DNA from: Aeribacillus composti
Lineage (GTDB): Bacteria > Bacillota > Bacilli > Bacillales > Aeribacillaceae
Reading direction: 5' to 3'
Assembly (NCBI RefSeq): GCF_007827555.1
Contig: NZ_VISS01000006.1
Coordinates: 1-64,000, forward strand
Length of the DNA: 64,000 bases
Within the stretch, counting starts at the first letter, position 1. Every line of letters starts with the position of its first letter. This document shows, piece by piece, positions 1-8,491 of this stretch. The notes under the pieces were generated by a model that saw nothing but the letters and a program-made list of their open reading frames with translations, was not told where the DNA came from and ran no database searches. The position numbers and the translations under genes were made by a program.

Positions 1-175
1 TTCCATTGTAAAGGATTTTTTTGTTTTGAAATCAATAAAAAATTGAACATTCTTAGTATTTTGAATCATCAGATTTAATTACTGCAATGCTAGTGTCATT
101 GAATATCTTTCGAATTTGATAAGAAGGGTCATTTTATAACGATGAATGAAAATTTAAGGAAGAAAGGGTGATGAT

Positions 176-1045
176 ATGAATAATGAATGGTTGATGAAAA
201 CTGGAAGCACTCTGAAAGACAGCGGAAAATTAACGCATTCTTCGAAAATAAAAGTGAAACCGTTGACGAAGCAGGCAATTGCCATCCGGCTGACATTGAC
301 AGCATTATTCGTTATTACTGTTTATGGCTTTACAATGTTTGATTATGGCGATACAAATTTCATGTCTGGATTAAAAGAAACATTTGCGAATTTTAAAACA
401 ATGTTTTTCGAAGCAAGCTTTTCGCGTTTAACTATAACAGAATCAATCTATCAAGTGTTGATAACCTTGGGGCTTGCTTTTTTGACGACAGTGTTCGGAG
501 CTGTTATTGCACTTTTTCTAGGGCTGTTGGCAGCGCAAAATTTATCAAATAAAGTTGTTTCCAATACCATTAAAGCCTTTGTTGCATTTATTCGCGCCGT
601 TCCTACTGTTTTGTGGGTGCTGATTTTTTCCGTCGCTGCTGGTCTAGGAAGTGTTGCAGCTGTTATTGGCATGACGTTTCACTCCATTGGCTATTTGATT
701 AAAGCATATTCTGAATCGTTCGAAGAGTTGGATGAAGGTGTGATCGAAGCATTAAAGGGCTGCGGGGCCAATTGGTGGCAAATTGTGTTTCAGACGGTAA
801 TCCCCTCATCAATGACGTATTTAATTTCTTGGACGTTTATGAGATTTGAGATTAACTTTTCCGTTGCTGTTGCGATGGGGGCTGCCGCAGGAGCAGGCGG
901 GATCGGATTTGATTTGTTTATGGCGAGCGGATTTTATTTTGATTTAAGGGAAATCGGAATGATTACTTACTTCATTCTTGTTTTAGCGATCATTTTCGAA
1001 TTTGTTTCGACAAGAATGAAGGTAAATTTGCGTGAAACTCATTAA
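176..1045 (+). CDS. phnE: PhnE-type phosphonate ABC transporter permease
   Basis: Inner-membrane permease of a phosphonate/organophosphate ABC importer, 289 aa, usual length for PhnE. About six hydrophobic segments follow a polar N-terminus of roughly 35 residues. The binding-protein-dependent permease (EAA) loop is visible as EALKGCGANWWQIVFQTVIP near residues 185-205, and the family C-terminal stretch GAAAGAGGIGFDLF is present. The ATG at 176 is preceded by AAAGGGTGATG. The upstream genes expected for such a transporter (phnC, phnD, first phnE) lie outside the window; in the 175 bases before it I see no convincing gene end. A PHP-domain gene follows closely and is probably co-transcribed. 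The family call is firm; the actual substrate is unknown, because PhnE homologues also serve phosphite and other phosphorus compounds. Confidence 0.9.
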   Translation: MNNEWLMKTGSTLKDSGKLTHSSKIKVKPLTKQAIAIRLTLTALFVITVYGFTMFDYGDTNFMSGLKETFANFKTMFFEASFSRLTITESIYQVLITLGLAFLTTVFGAVIALFLGLLAAQNLSNKVVSNTIKAFVAFIRAVPTVLWVLIFSVAAGLGSVAAVIGMTFHSIGYLIKAYSESFEELDEGVIEALKGCGANWWQIVFQTVIPSSMTYLISWTFMRFEINFSVAVAMGAAAGAGGIGFDLFMASGFYFDLREIGMITYFILVLAIIFEFVSTRMKVNLRETH

Positions 1046-1083
1046 TTATTTTATAAAAACAGTGAAAGCAGGTGTTGACCGTA

Positions 1084-1950
1084 ATGATTGATTTACATTG
1101 TCATTCAAATATATCAGATGGCTCAATGAGTCTATTTGAAGTAATTTCTCTTGCGAAAGAAAAAGGAATCACCCATTTGGCAATTACGGACCATGATACG
1201 ACAAAAGGATTAAAGGAAGCGAAATATATAGGAGAGCAGCTTGGAGTAACCATTATTCCAGGGATCGAGATTTCGGCTTATGACTATAAAAGACAACGGA
1301 GAGCCCATATTTTAGGCTTTTTTGTGGAACCGCATCACGAAGCGATTGAAAACCTGTGCAGCCCGCTGTTAAAGATGAGACACCTGGCATCGTATGAAAT
1401 GACGAAAAGAATTATGAAAGCAGGTTTTAACATTTCATGGGAAGAAGTAGAACAATTCGCCAAAGACGGCACAGGGGTATACAAACAGCATATTATGCAT
1501 GCTTTAATAAACAAAGGATACGCTGACAAAATCTATGGCGATCTATATGATAAGCTTTTTTCAAAAGGCGGGGAAGGAAAGCCGCAAGGATTAGCGCACA
1601 TACCTATACAGTATGTCGATGTGGAAGATGCGATTATTGCCATCCGCGAGGCGGGCGGTCTGCCGGTACTTGCCCATCCAAAACAATTTAACAATTTTGA
1701 TGCAATCCCCGAGTGGGTTGAGATTGGCTTAGAAGGCGTCGAAGCAGTTCACCCTTTGCATGGACCTAAGGACGAAGAACTTGTCAAATATTATGCGGAC
1801 CAATTCGAGCTGATCGAAACAGGAGGATCTGATTTTCACGGCTTTTATGGAAATTTTGAACTAGGCAGCAAAGATGCCGGAATGGTTCGATATGAAAAAC
1901 TTCTCGAACGCTATCAAAAGCTATGTGAAAGCAAGAAAACATTATCGTAA
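1084..1950 (+). CDS. PHP-domain metal-dependent phosphoesterase
   Basis: Predicted cytoplasmic phosphoesterase of the PHP (polymerase and histidinol phosphatase) superfamily, YciV/RNase AM-like, 288 aa. The N-terminal metal motifs DLHCHSNISDG and AITDHDTTKG are intact, and later ligands are seen in VLAHPKQF and GSDFHGFYG. I start it at the ATG at 1084, which has AGGTG nine bases upstream; an in-frame GTG at 1072 lacks a good site. The gene follows a phosphonate-type permease, so a role in cleaving an imported phosphoester is likely. A PHP enzyme from Eggerthella is known to open and remove phosphate from ribose cyclic phosphate, a C-P lyase product; no C-P lyase genes are visible here, so that comparison is only suggestive. 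Confidence 0.85.
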   Translation: MIDLHCHSNISDGSMSLFEVISLAKEKGITHLAITDHDTTKGLKEAKYIGEQLGVTIIPGIEISAYDYKRQRRAHILGFFVEPHHEAIENLCSPLLKMRHLASYEMTKRIMKAGFNISWEEVEQFAKDGTGVYKQHIMHALINKGYADKIYGDLYDKLFSKGGEGKPQGLAHIPIQYVDVEDAIIAIREAGGLPVLAHPKQFNNFDAIPEWVEIGLEGVEAVHPLHGPKDEELVKYYADQFELIETGGSDFHGFYGNFELGSKDAGMVRYEKLLERYQKLCESKKTLS

Positions 1951-2769
1951 ATGTAAGAAGCTCTCAACTTTTATTTTTTTGGAGCCAAGTTAGGAATATA
2001 ATTCGGGCAAGAAACGCTTCTCTTTTCAATAGTTGTAGTGTGTAAAAAATATGTTCCGTCATTAACAGTGGGAAACAGATGAATATTAAATTGATTCTTT
2101 ACTTCGGCGATTATTTTAACAACAATTTACAGCCTTTTGTCTTCCGATTATTATCGTTTTGAACGAATAAAGGACTTACATATAAAAAAGTCCTTTATTC
2201 AATTTCTTTTCTCCCTTTTCATTTTTCCTGCCAAATTGCAGCGTGCAAGAGATCCCTCAGCAATGAGAACAATAACTGCGGCTTTTTTGACAATTTTTAC
2301 TCTTTTCCCTATCATTAGGCTTTCGGCTTTTCGGTTTGGAAGATAGAATACAGAAACTGACAACTTATTAAAAATTCCGTTTTGCGCTCATCCTTCAATT
2401 ATGATTTTCTGTAAGGGCTTCAACAAAATTGCTGGTAAAAGAATCTCATGTTAAAGAAAAGCTCTGTCAATCTATTCCCTCTCATCTTTCAGCACTTGAA
2501 GCTACTTCAACGGCAAAAGGCAACCTGCTCAAGTTCACTTTTTGTAACTCTCTCATGTAATCGTCAAATCATCTCTGTAAAATGGACGCTTATTAAAAAA
2601 GCGCAAGCATTTCCCTTAAAATAAAATTTATCAGAATATGGAATTTTTTCTATTATTTATGATATATTCAATCTAGATAAAGAATGGGCTCGAAATGGTA
2701 AATTAAAAAAATCGAGTGATGGCGAAATAATTTTTGCCATCGCCCTAGATTGTAAACTCAGGAGGCAGT
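1951..2769. other. Gene-poor interval, about 820 bases
   Basis: No convincing gene is seen. A 69-codon frame on the plus strand (2137-2346) has no ribosome binding site and low-complexity content. On the minus strand around 2400-2560 a reading frame broken by several stops could be a fossil, but I cannot name it. A perfect hairpin lies at 2166-2199. An A+T-rich promoter-like stretch (TATGATATATTC near 2658-2669) and an imperfect hairpin (arms around 2713-2722 and 2739-2750) lie just upstream of the membrane protein gene at 2770. Confidence 0.5.
2166..2199 (+). terminator. Perfect 12-bp inverted repeat, possible terminator
   Basis: The arms AATAAAGGACTT (2166-2177) and AAGTCCTTTATT (2188-2199) are exact complements around a 10-base loop, followed by a T/C-rich stretch. 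It could end transcription from the phnE-PHP unit, though it lies over 200 bases beyond the PHP stop codon. Confidence 0.5.
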
Positions 2770-4491
2770 ATGTTAAAGTCTAATCTATTTTATTCGAATT
2801 TCAAGTTAAATTTTAGACGCTATGTCAATAGATTTCTTTTTTTCTTTCCGTTTGGGGAAAATTTATTGAATCAAAAAATATTACTAGTTTTATTTGTTTT
2901 CATTTTTGGAGTATACAATTTTATCCTATATCATTTAGTAGAACTAATCATTCCTTATTTTTCTCAAGCAGCTGTTTTGTTAGTCAATTTGCTAGTATTA
3001 TGGAATTTAATCAGCAATCTTCGTTCTTCTCATGATATTTTGCAAAGGTTTGTCTATCCGGAAGATTTTCTCTTACTATACTCCGTGAAAACAGATCCAA
3101 AAGATATATTATTGGTAAGATTTTTTACGCAAATCATTTTCAAGTCACTGTTTTCGACTCTTTTCTTTTTATATCCAATCCTGTTCTACGTTTTAAATTT
3201 TGTAGAAGAATCAATAACTTCTAGGCTATTGTTATTTGTATCTTTTCCATTTTATGTTCTTTTTTTAATTGGGGTCGTCAGTTTTTATTCTTCAGGATTA
3301 TACATAATATATTCAAAGGTTTTGCATGTTGTTTTTCAGTCAGCTGTGAAGAGTGTACTTTCTTTTGTTTTTGTTATGCTGCTATCATTTCTGTCTACGA
3401 CTGTATTTGGCTGGTTAGGCTTTAGCTACTTTTATGAGGAAAACTTTATAGAATCAATCGTTCATTCTATTTCTAGATTCAATCTTGATGTGATTTTGAC
3501 TGGTTATGTGCTGCCTACTAATTGGTTATTTAATACACTAATGGAAGTAGAATACTTTCTCTATTATCAACCGTTGTTGTTAATTATTGGAATCATTCTA
3601 ATTTATATTTCGTTTCTTATTGTAAATAAATATTTAGACGTAAAAGATATGTCGCAGCTTTCCAATGAAAAAACAAATGTCAAAATAATAAAAAACAGAT
3701 CTTTTCATAACTTTATTGATAGAAAACTAAAAAAGCTTTTATCAAGGAAAGTTTTGGCGATTATGAAAAAGGATTTCATCGCTTTCACTCGAGCGAACTT
3801 TTTAATAAAAAAGAGGTTTTATTTATCTATCTATATGCTGGCTTCCGAAATCGGTTTATTGCTCGGATTAGGAATGATGCAAAATTGGTTTGAATTCCCG
3901 GCTTTTTTCGTAATATATCCGATCATCTTTGCAGTTTCATTAAATGTCTCGTTTTTAGGAGACGGATTATTAGGGATTACATCAGCTGATGCTGAAAGGG
4001 AGAACTTGTTTTTATATAAAGGGTCAGGCTCTTCTTTGAACCAGTTAATCGTAAGCAAGGCGATTTTACATGTTATTCCTATTTTGATCGTCATGAACGT
4101 TTTATTTATATGTGTTGTCTCGTTTTTTCATCTGAAACTAAGTACTGTCATTATGATATTTGTCCTTGTAAATACTACCGCTATTATCATCAGCAGTGCT
4201 CAAATTATCGGAACGTTTTTGTATCCACGCCTCGATTGGGAACATATTGAAGATATTGGCTCTTCCGTTAAAGCTTCTGTTTTTGAACACACGATTCTTG
4301 GAATTGTTTTAATATTAAATTTAGAAATATATGGGCTGTTGGGGGTTCTTTACTGGAAAAACTACATTAGCAGCATTCTTTTTAATATGTTGGCAATCTT
4401 AGGTTCTTCCTTGCTATTCATAAGCTTTTTTATATTCTTTTACTTTTGGATAAAACGAGTCGGTACTTCTCATTGGGAGATGAGCAGATGA
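2770..4491 (+). CDS. Large polytopic membrane protein, bacteriocin-export type (CirB-like)
   Basis: A 573-aa protein with about a dozen hydrophobic segments and a positively charged central loop (about residues 300-345, rich in K, N and R). The start is preceded by AGGAGGCAG. I do not recognise a named family by motif. It is translationally coupled (ATGA overlap) to an ABC ATPase, then to a SpoIIM/DUF95 protein and a small membrane protein. That set matches circular bacteriocin loci, where a multi-spanning protein of this size (CirB in the circularin A cluster) works with an ATPase and a DUF95 protein in maturation and secretion. A similar layout recurs at 15406-18439, although the two large membrane proteins are not obviously alike in sequence. 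Alternative: permease half of an unrelated ABC exporter. Confidence 0.6.
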   Translation: MLKSNLFYSNFKLNFRRYVNRFLFFFPFGENLLNQKILLVLFVFIFGVYNFILYHLVELIIPYFSQAAVLLVNLLVLWNLISNLRSSHDILQRFVYPEDFLLLYSVKTDPKDILLVRFFTQIIFKSLFSTLFFLYPILFYVLNFVEESITSRLLLFVSFPFYVLFLIGVVSFYSSGLYIIYSKVLHVVFQSAVKSVLSFVFVMLLSFLSTTVFGWLGFSYFYEENFIESIVHSISRFNLDVILTGYVLPTNWLFNTLMEVEYFLYYQPLLLIIGIILIYISFLIVNKYLDVKDMSQLSNEKTNVKIIKNRSFHNFIDRKLKKLLSRKVLAIMKKDFIAFTRANFLIKKRFYLSIYMLASEIGLLLGLGMMQNWFEFPAFFVIYPIIFAVSLNVSFLGDGLLGITSADAERENLFLYKGSGSSLNQLIVSKAILHVIPILIVMNVLFICVVSFFHLKLSTVIMIFVLVNTTAIIISSAQIIGTFLYPRLDWEHIEDIGSSVKASVFEHTILGIVLILNLEIYGLLGVLYWKNYISSILFNMLAILGSSLLFISFFIFFYFWIKRVGTSHWEMSR

Positions 4492-5192
4492 TTATTAAAA
4501 ATGTTTCAAAAAGGTATAAGGAGTATGATGTATTAAAATCAATTAATATTACATTAAAAAGAGGAGAAATATATGGATTATTAGGGCCAAACGGTGCTGG
4601 GAAGTCCACTTTGCTTAAATGTATAATCGGATTGGTCACTCCAGACTCTGGAAAAATATTTATTGACGGTAAGACAATTGATGATGATCGATCCGAATTT
4701 TTACAATATATAGGTTATGTGCCGGACACACCTTTTATTTACAATTATCTTACTCCAAAGGAATATTTAGATTTTATAGCTGATCTGCAGCAAGTACCCG
4801 ATTCGCAAAAAACTGACCGTATTCAAATGTTGTTAAAAAATTTTTCACTAAAAGATAAGGAAAATGAAATGATTTCAACTCTTTCCTTTGGTATGAAGCA
4901 TAAGCTGTCTGTTGCCGGTGCTATCATTCATGAACCGGATGTGCTTTTACTAGATGAGCCACTAAGCTCATTTGATCCTCCGACAACAATGTTTATGAAA
5001 AAGTTTTTAAGGGAATACGCAGATAGTGGAAAAATTATTTTCATGTCTACTCATTTAGTGCATGTTGCTCAAAATCTATGCGATCGTGTAGGAGTTTTAA
5101 TCAATGGGGAAATATTAAAGGAATACACGAACATGAAAAACATAATAAATTTCGAAAATATGATTATTAACGATATGGAAGAGATTGGTTAA
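4488..5192 (+). CDS. ABC transporter ATP-binding protein (bacteriocin export/immunity type)
   Basis: Cytoplasmic ATPase, 234 aa from the ATG at 4488. That ATG overlaps the stop of the preceding gene (ATGA) and has GGGAGATGAG upstream; an in-frame start at 4446 would add an unlikely hydrophilic leader. Walker A is GPNGAGKST (residues about 33-41), the signature is the divergent TLSFGMKHK rather than canonical LSGGQ, and Walker B is VLLLDEPLSSFDPP, followed by the switch histidine in MSTHLVH. This ABC-2/CcmA-like subfamily pairs with large membrane proteins such as the one just upstream. It probably powers export of, or self-protection against, a peptide. Confidence 0.85.
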   Translation: MIIKNVSKRYKEYDVLKSINITLKRGEIYGLLGPNGAGKSTLLKCIIGLVTPDSGKIFIDGKTIDDDRSEFLQYIGYVPDTPFIYNYLTPKEYLDFIADLQQVPDSQKTDRIQMLLKNFSLKDKENEMISTLSFGMKHKLSVAGAIIHEPDVLLLDEPLSSFDPPTTMFMKKFLREYADSGKIIFMSTHLVHVAQNLCDRVGVLINGEILKEYTNMKNIINFENMIINDMEEIG

Positions 5193-5716
5193 ATGAAAAA
5201 CGTTCTACTGCGAAATAAACGGGTTTTATCAGTAGCGTTTATAATATACGTGATTGAATTATCATGGGTACTTTTTTTAGCAATATCTTACCTTTAGAAA
5301 GACAGGAACCAAATGTTGGGCGTACTATATTTGATTATTTTATACATAACGTACTTGCGGATGTTTTCATAAGCTTTACTATATTTACGTTTGGAATTTT
5401 TACTGCTGCTTTATTACTAGTCAATGGTTTTTTAGTTGGTGTATCTATCATGCACAGTCTTCAACATGGGAACGATCTAATTTATATTGTAACAGCGCTA
5501 GTTCTACATGGTATATTTGAGATTCCTGCTATGATTATTGCGGGTTCTATTGGGTTTAAACTGATTGATGCAGTCATTGCCAAAATTAGGGGAGAATCAA
5601 ATTCCGTTTTTTTAAAGGACATCTTTACATTCTTTTTTCTAATGATCATTTTGACATTTATCGCTGCAGTTGTAGAGGCTAAGATCACTCCATATTTAAT
5701 GGCCCAACTTTCATGA
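5193..5716 (+). pseudogene. SpoIIM/DUF95-family membrane protein, one-base frameshift
   Basis: Two overlapping frames make one SpoIIM/DUF95 protein. Frame one starts at the ATG at 5193, directly after the ATPase stop, and runs 34 codons through a first membrane segment (VAFIIYVIELSWVLF). The remainder reads in another frame from about 5264 and holds the family core, including LVLHGIFEIPAMIIAG and several membrane helices. Both frames cross a run of seven T (5272-5278); one extra T would join them as SWVLFFSNILPLE with no stop, giving about 174 aa. This may be a true mutation, a slippage site, or a sequencing error in a homopolymer. DUF95 proteins are constant partners in circular bacteriocin clusters, which supports the reading of this locus. 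Confidence 0.75.
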
Positions 5717-5731
5717 GGAGGTGTAAAGCAT

Positions 5732-6028
5732 ATGCTATGGGAAAAACTAAACTTAGAAAAATTACTGAATGATTCGAATAATGGGACAGATGATGAAGAA
5801 AATGAAAAAAGCACATGGTTTATACCCGTTTTTTACGTTTCCATATTATTAGCTTTATGTATAGCATTTATTGAGATAAAACTCATTTTAATCACTTTGT
5901 TTGCTCCTGCCATTATCGTCATAATGTGGAAGCCGCCGTTTAAAAATAAAAAAAGGCTCTTCCGAATTATATCATTCATATATCTTTTATTTCTAACTAT
6001 TGTTACGATATGGTGGTTCCAAGGTTGA
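5732..6028 (+). CDS. Small membrane protein, possible immunity/accessory protein
   Basis: A 98-aa protein with an excellent ribosome binding site (GAGGAGGTG, eight bases before the ATG). The N-terminal third is acidic and soluble (about residues 1-25, rich in N, D and E). Two or three hydrophobic segments follow, split by a basic loop (PPFKNKKRLFR). No known family is recognised. It is the last gene of the 2770-6028 unit. Circular bacteriocin clusters usually contain a small basic membrane protein that gives immunity, and this is the natural candidate here, but it is longer and more acidic than typical examples. Confidence 0.65.
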   Translation: MLWEKLNLEKLLNDSNNGTDDEENEKSTWFIPVFYVSILLALCIAFIEIKLILITLFAPAIIVIMWKPPFKNKKRLFRIISFIYLLFLTIVTIWWFQG

Positions 6029-6583
6029 ATTTCTAACGAAAGTTGTAAAGACTGTATCTTTTGACGCTCACGAATTTTCATTTCATCTAATATATTGAAG
6101 TCTAATTCGTGTTTTTGATAGAAATATTCATTTTTGACAGATTTCGCCGCAGCCATAATGTAAAAGACAATAAAGGCTGCTCGAAGCACAAACAGGGGCT
6201 GTCCAGCAAGTCAAAATCCACTGAAAACGAAACATCATAAGCATTGATATATCAACGTTTCTAAAACATTAAAGGGGCGTCTATAAGCCGGAAAATCGAT
6301 TTATTAGATACCCCCTTAAAAATTTGTTTCAGTTTGCTGGATAGGCAAAAAGATTGGTCCGGAAAATCTCCGATATTCAATGATTGATATTGATAAATGC
6401 AGTACAATAAAGGATTCTTAAAGAAAGCGCTATCGAATATATTTCTAACAAACTCTTAAGCTATGGCTTCCGCCGCTGAAGTGTATGTTAGAAAGAAAAT
6501 ACTTTAGATGATCATCCATCCGCACTTTGTGACATGATACGGAGTAAGCGGGGGAGTCATCTGTATAGTCTCCATTCCCTGGA
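6029..6583. other. Intergenic region with possible decayed mobile element ends
   Basis: No supported gene. On the minus strand 6040-6189 reads as a plausible short protein tail (MAAAKSVKNEYFYQKHEL) but has no clear start signal or partner, so I leave it uncalled. At 6193-6212 GGGGCTGTCCAGCAAGTC appears, and an imperfect complement (GTTTGCTGGATAGG) follows near 6334-6348; the intervening 150 bases may be a small palindromic element. Ends beginning GGGGCTGTCC recur near 38690-38732. Confidence 0.4.
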
Positions 6584-7789
6584 TCAAGTAGTAATCTGAC
6601 CGAACCGTTTCAGCGTACTATAGACTGCTGACTCGAATTCGAGGAAGCCCAAGTATGAACCCACATCTTGGAACGGAAATATTTGCGTAGCCCAATATCC
6701 GCCAATCCCGTTTTTGCGATCAATCCAGTAAAACAGGTTAGCCAATCCCGACCACATCAATTGGCCTGCTGGACGACCTGTAGGGGTAGGTTCATCGTTT
6801 ACCTGGAATGTATAAGACCACGACTTTTGTACGCCGGGGTAGAACTCGCCGTCATTAGCCAGCGTTGGATCGGACGAAATCCATCCGCCGCTCTTCAATT
6901 CCCCAAGTCCGTTTTGAGACATTTGCGCGACTGTTTCTGGTTTGAGTACACCCGCACCGTCATTCAAAATCATTCGGATAAACTTCGTGTATTCGCCAAT
7001 GCTCGCATACAAACCATGTCCTCCCATATCCATTTCTGGAGATTGCGGGAGAATAAGCTCAGGTTTTGGTGTGAGTTGACCATCCTGACTGCGGCTGTGG
7101 ATGGTTGCGCGGCGTTCCATCATCGACGGTGATAACGTGAAACCGATGTCGGACATGTCGAGTGGGGCAAAAATACGCTCTGCCATCACTTCGCCCAGTC
7201 GTTTACTGGATACGGCTTCAACAACTTTACCAACCCAGTCGATGTTGACGCCATAGTTCCAGCGTTCACCTGGCTCGAATAGAAGCACGCTCTTTACAGA
7301 GTCAAATGTACTAGTGAGAATGGAAGGTACTCCCTTTGCTTCACGGTATTTTCGATCTTCATGACTGAAGAACTCGTAGCCGAAGCCGGCAGTGTGAAGC
7401 ATCAACATGTTGATCGTAACGTCGGTTTTTGCTTCCCTTAGTTTTGGCTGCCCGTCTTTGTCAAACCCTTCGAGAACTGGAATCTCGGCAATCTCAGGTA
7501 CATACTTCTTGACCGGATCGTCGAGACTGACTTTTCCTTCCTCGACCAATTTCATCAATGCCGTACCGGTGATGGCCTTCGTGGTCGAAAAAAGAGCGAA
7601 CACTGTATCGGTGGTCATCGGTGTTTTCTTTCCGAGATCGCGTACACCGGCTGCACCCTCATAGATGTTTCCGTCCCGGTCAGTTACCATTGCAACTACA
7701 CCAGGGGCTCCTCCAGCCCTGCCTACAGCGGTATCCAACACCTTGTCAAGAGTTTCCTTGAGAGCGTCCTTTACTGCTTGTCTTGTCAT
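6584..7789 (-). CDS. Serine hydrolase of the beta-lactamase/esterase (family VIII, EstB-like) fold
   Basis: A 401-aa protein with the catalytic S-x-x-K motif STTK (S68, K71) and a YGVN motif (Y179) expected for the tyrosine base. Length and layout match family VIII carboxylesterases such as EstB rather than a secreted class C beta-lactamase. No signal peptide is visible, so it should be cytoplasmic. The ATG is preceded by a strong GGGGG site eight bases away. The gene is clearly richer in G+C than its neighbours, stands alone, and its N-terminal region (AVGRAGGAPGVVAMVTDRDG) reads like proteobacterial homologues, so transfer is likely. A cre-like site lies between its promoter region and start. 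Substrate unknown. Confidence 0.85.
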   Translation of the reverse strand: MTRQAVKDALKETLDKVLDTAVGRAGGAPGVVAMVTDRDGNIYEGAAGVRDLGKKTPMTTDTVFALFSTTKAITGTALMKLVEEGKVSLDDPVKKYVPEIAEIPVLEGFDKDGQPKLREAKTDVTINMLMLHTAGFGYEFFSHEDRKYREAKGVPSILTSTFDSVKSVLLFEPGERWNYGVNIDWVGKVVEAVSSKRLGEVMAERIFAPLDMSDIGFTLSPSMMERRATIHSRSQDGQLTPKPELILPQSPEMDMGGHGLYASIGEYTKFIRMILNDGAGVLKPETVAQMSQNGLGELKSGGWISSDPTLANDGEFYPGVQKSWSYTFQVNDEPTPTGRPAGQLMWSGLANLFYWIDRKNGIGGYWATQIFPFQDVGSYLGFLEFESAVYSTLKRFGQITT

Positions 7790-7801
7790 ATCTTTACCCC
7801 C

Positions 7802-7815
7802 TTTAAGCGCTTACA
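7802..7815 (-). promoter_or_regulatory. cre-like catabolite repression site
   Basis: Read on the minus strand the site is TGTAAGCGCTTAAA, one position off the TGWAARCGYTWNCW consensus, around the palindrome TAAGCGCTTA. It sits 13 bases upstream of the esterase start codon, where CcpA would block transcription. Confidence 0.5.
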
Positions 7816-8258
7816 ATTTTAATTATTTAAATAATTTTCTGTATTTTCAAAACAAACTATATCACGCTCAAACAGAGCCTGTCAAATTTTATTGTGTTGA
7901 GCGCTTTTTCATTGTCTTTTTTGAAGCTGTATCAGCAGTGAATTCAGCATTGAAGGCTAAGTTCAAGTAATACAACCGAAGAGGCAGAGAATTTTTAGAT
8001 TCCACTGTCGGCAAGGATTTTCGCATTGAACGAAATGTCCTTTAGCGTCCTCAAAAGGGGGCATATAAAATATTTTGCGATTATTTCCGGGATCAATCTC
8101 ATTTGGAAAAACAAACTGAATTTTTTCATCTGTGTGGGAAACTGCTAGTAAACTCGGAAAATATCACGTCCGCAATGATTTTTATAATATGACAACACAT
8201 GTGATATCTAAACAAAAAAGAGTGTATTTAGCAAAGAATATGAATAAATCGTAAAAAA

Positions 8259-8275
8259 TTTACAAACAATTTACA
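8259..8275 (+). promoter_or_regulatory. Pair of PhoP-box hexamers
   Basis: Two TTTACA hexamers (8259-8264, 8270-8275) are spaced 11 bases start to start, the spacing used by PhoP in the Bacillus Pho regulon. They lie 70 bases upstream of the larger array and could assist it. Confidence 0.5.
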
Positions 8276-8344
8276 TTCTAAGTTGGGAATGATGCATAAT
8301 TGCGATTTGAAGCCGCTTTTTCATTTCTTATTTTTATTTTTTCA

Positions 8345-8415
8345 TTTACAGAATGTTTACAAAAGTTCAAACCGCCTTTAAGTGTTCCTTAACAAATCTT
8401 TTCTAAACTTAAGAT
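8345..8415 (+). promoter_or_regulatory. PhoP-dependent promoter: five tandem hexamers and -10 box
   Basis: Hexamers TTTACA (8345), TTTACA (8356), TCAAAC (8367), TTAAGT (8378) and TTAACA (8389) are each 11 bases apart, matching the TTnACA direct-repeat code read by phosphorylated PhoP dimers. A candidate -10 box TAAGAT (8410-8415) follows the last hexamer after 15 bases, as in Pho promoters activated from the -20 to -60 zone. The target is the operon beginning at 8585. Confidence 0.75.
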
Positions 8416-8491
8416 AGATGAAAAGGAAGTGGACATACATATTCCAATTGCTTGTCAGAATCAATTGTTGATTCAGGAGGAAGTGATTTTC

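Noticed and set aside
1..175. End of an upstream phn gene
   Set aside because: All three plus frames hold early stops and none reads like a transporter tail; a short minus-strand protein-like stretch (RKIFNDTSIAVIKSDDSKY) could not be supported.
2137..2346. 69-codon plus-strand frame
   Set aside because: No ribosome binding site, covers a perfect hairpin, low-complexity phenylalanine-rich content; not a bacteriocin precursor.
5833..6189. 118-codon minus-strand frame
   Set aside because: Mostly antisense of the small membrane gene at 5732; only the first third reads like protein and has no site.
6668..7132. 154-codon plus-strand frame opposite the esterase
   Set aside because: Antisense of a G+C-richer gene, no start signal, no protein-like pattern.
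8259..8394. Tandem hexamers as a possible CRISPR or minisatellite
   Set aside because: Six-base units with 11-base period match PhoP boxes, not CRISPR repeats; no spacer pattern.
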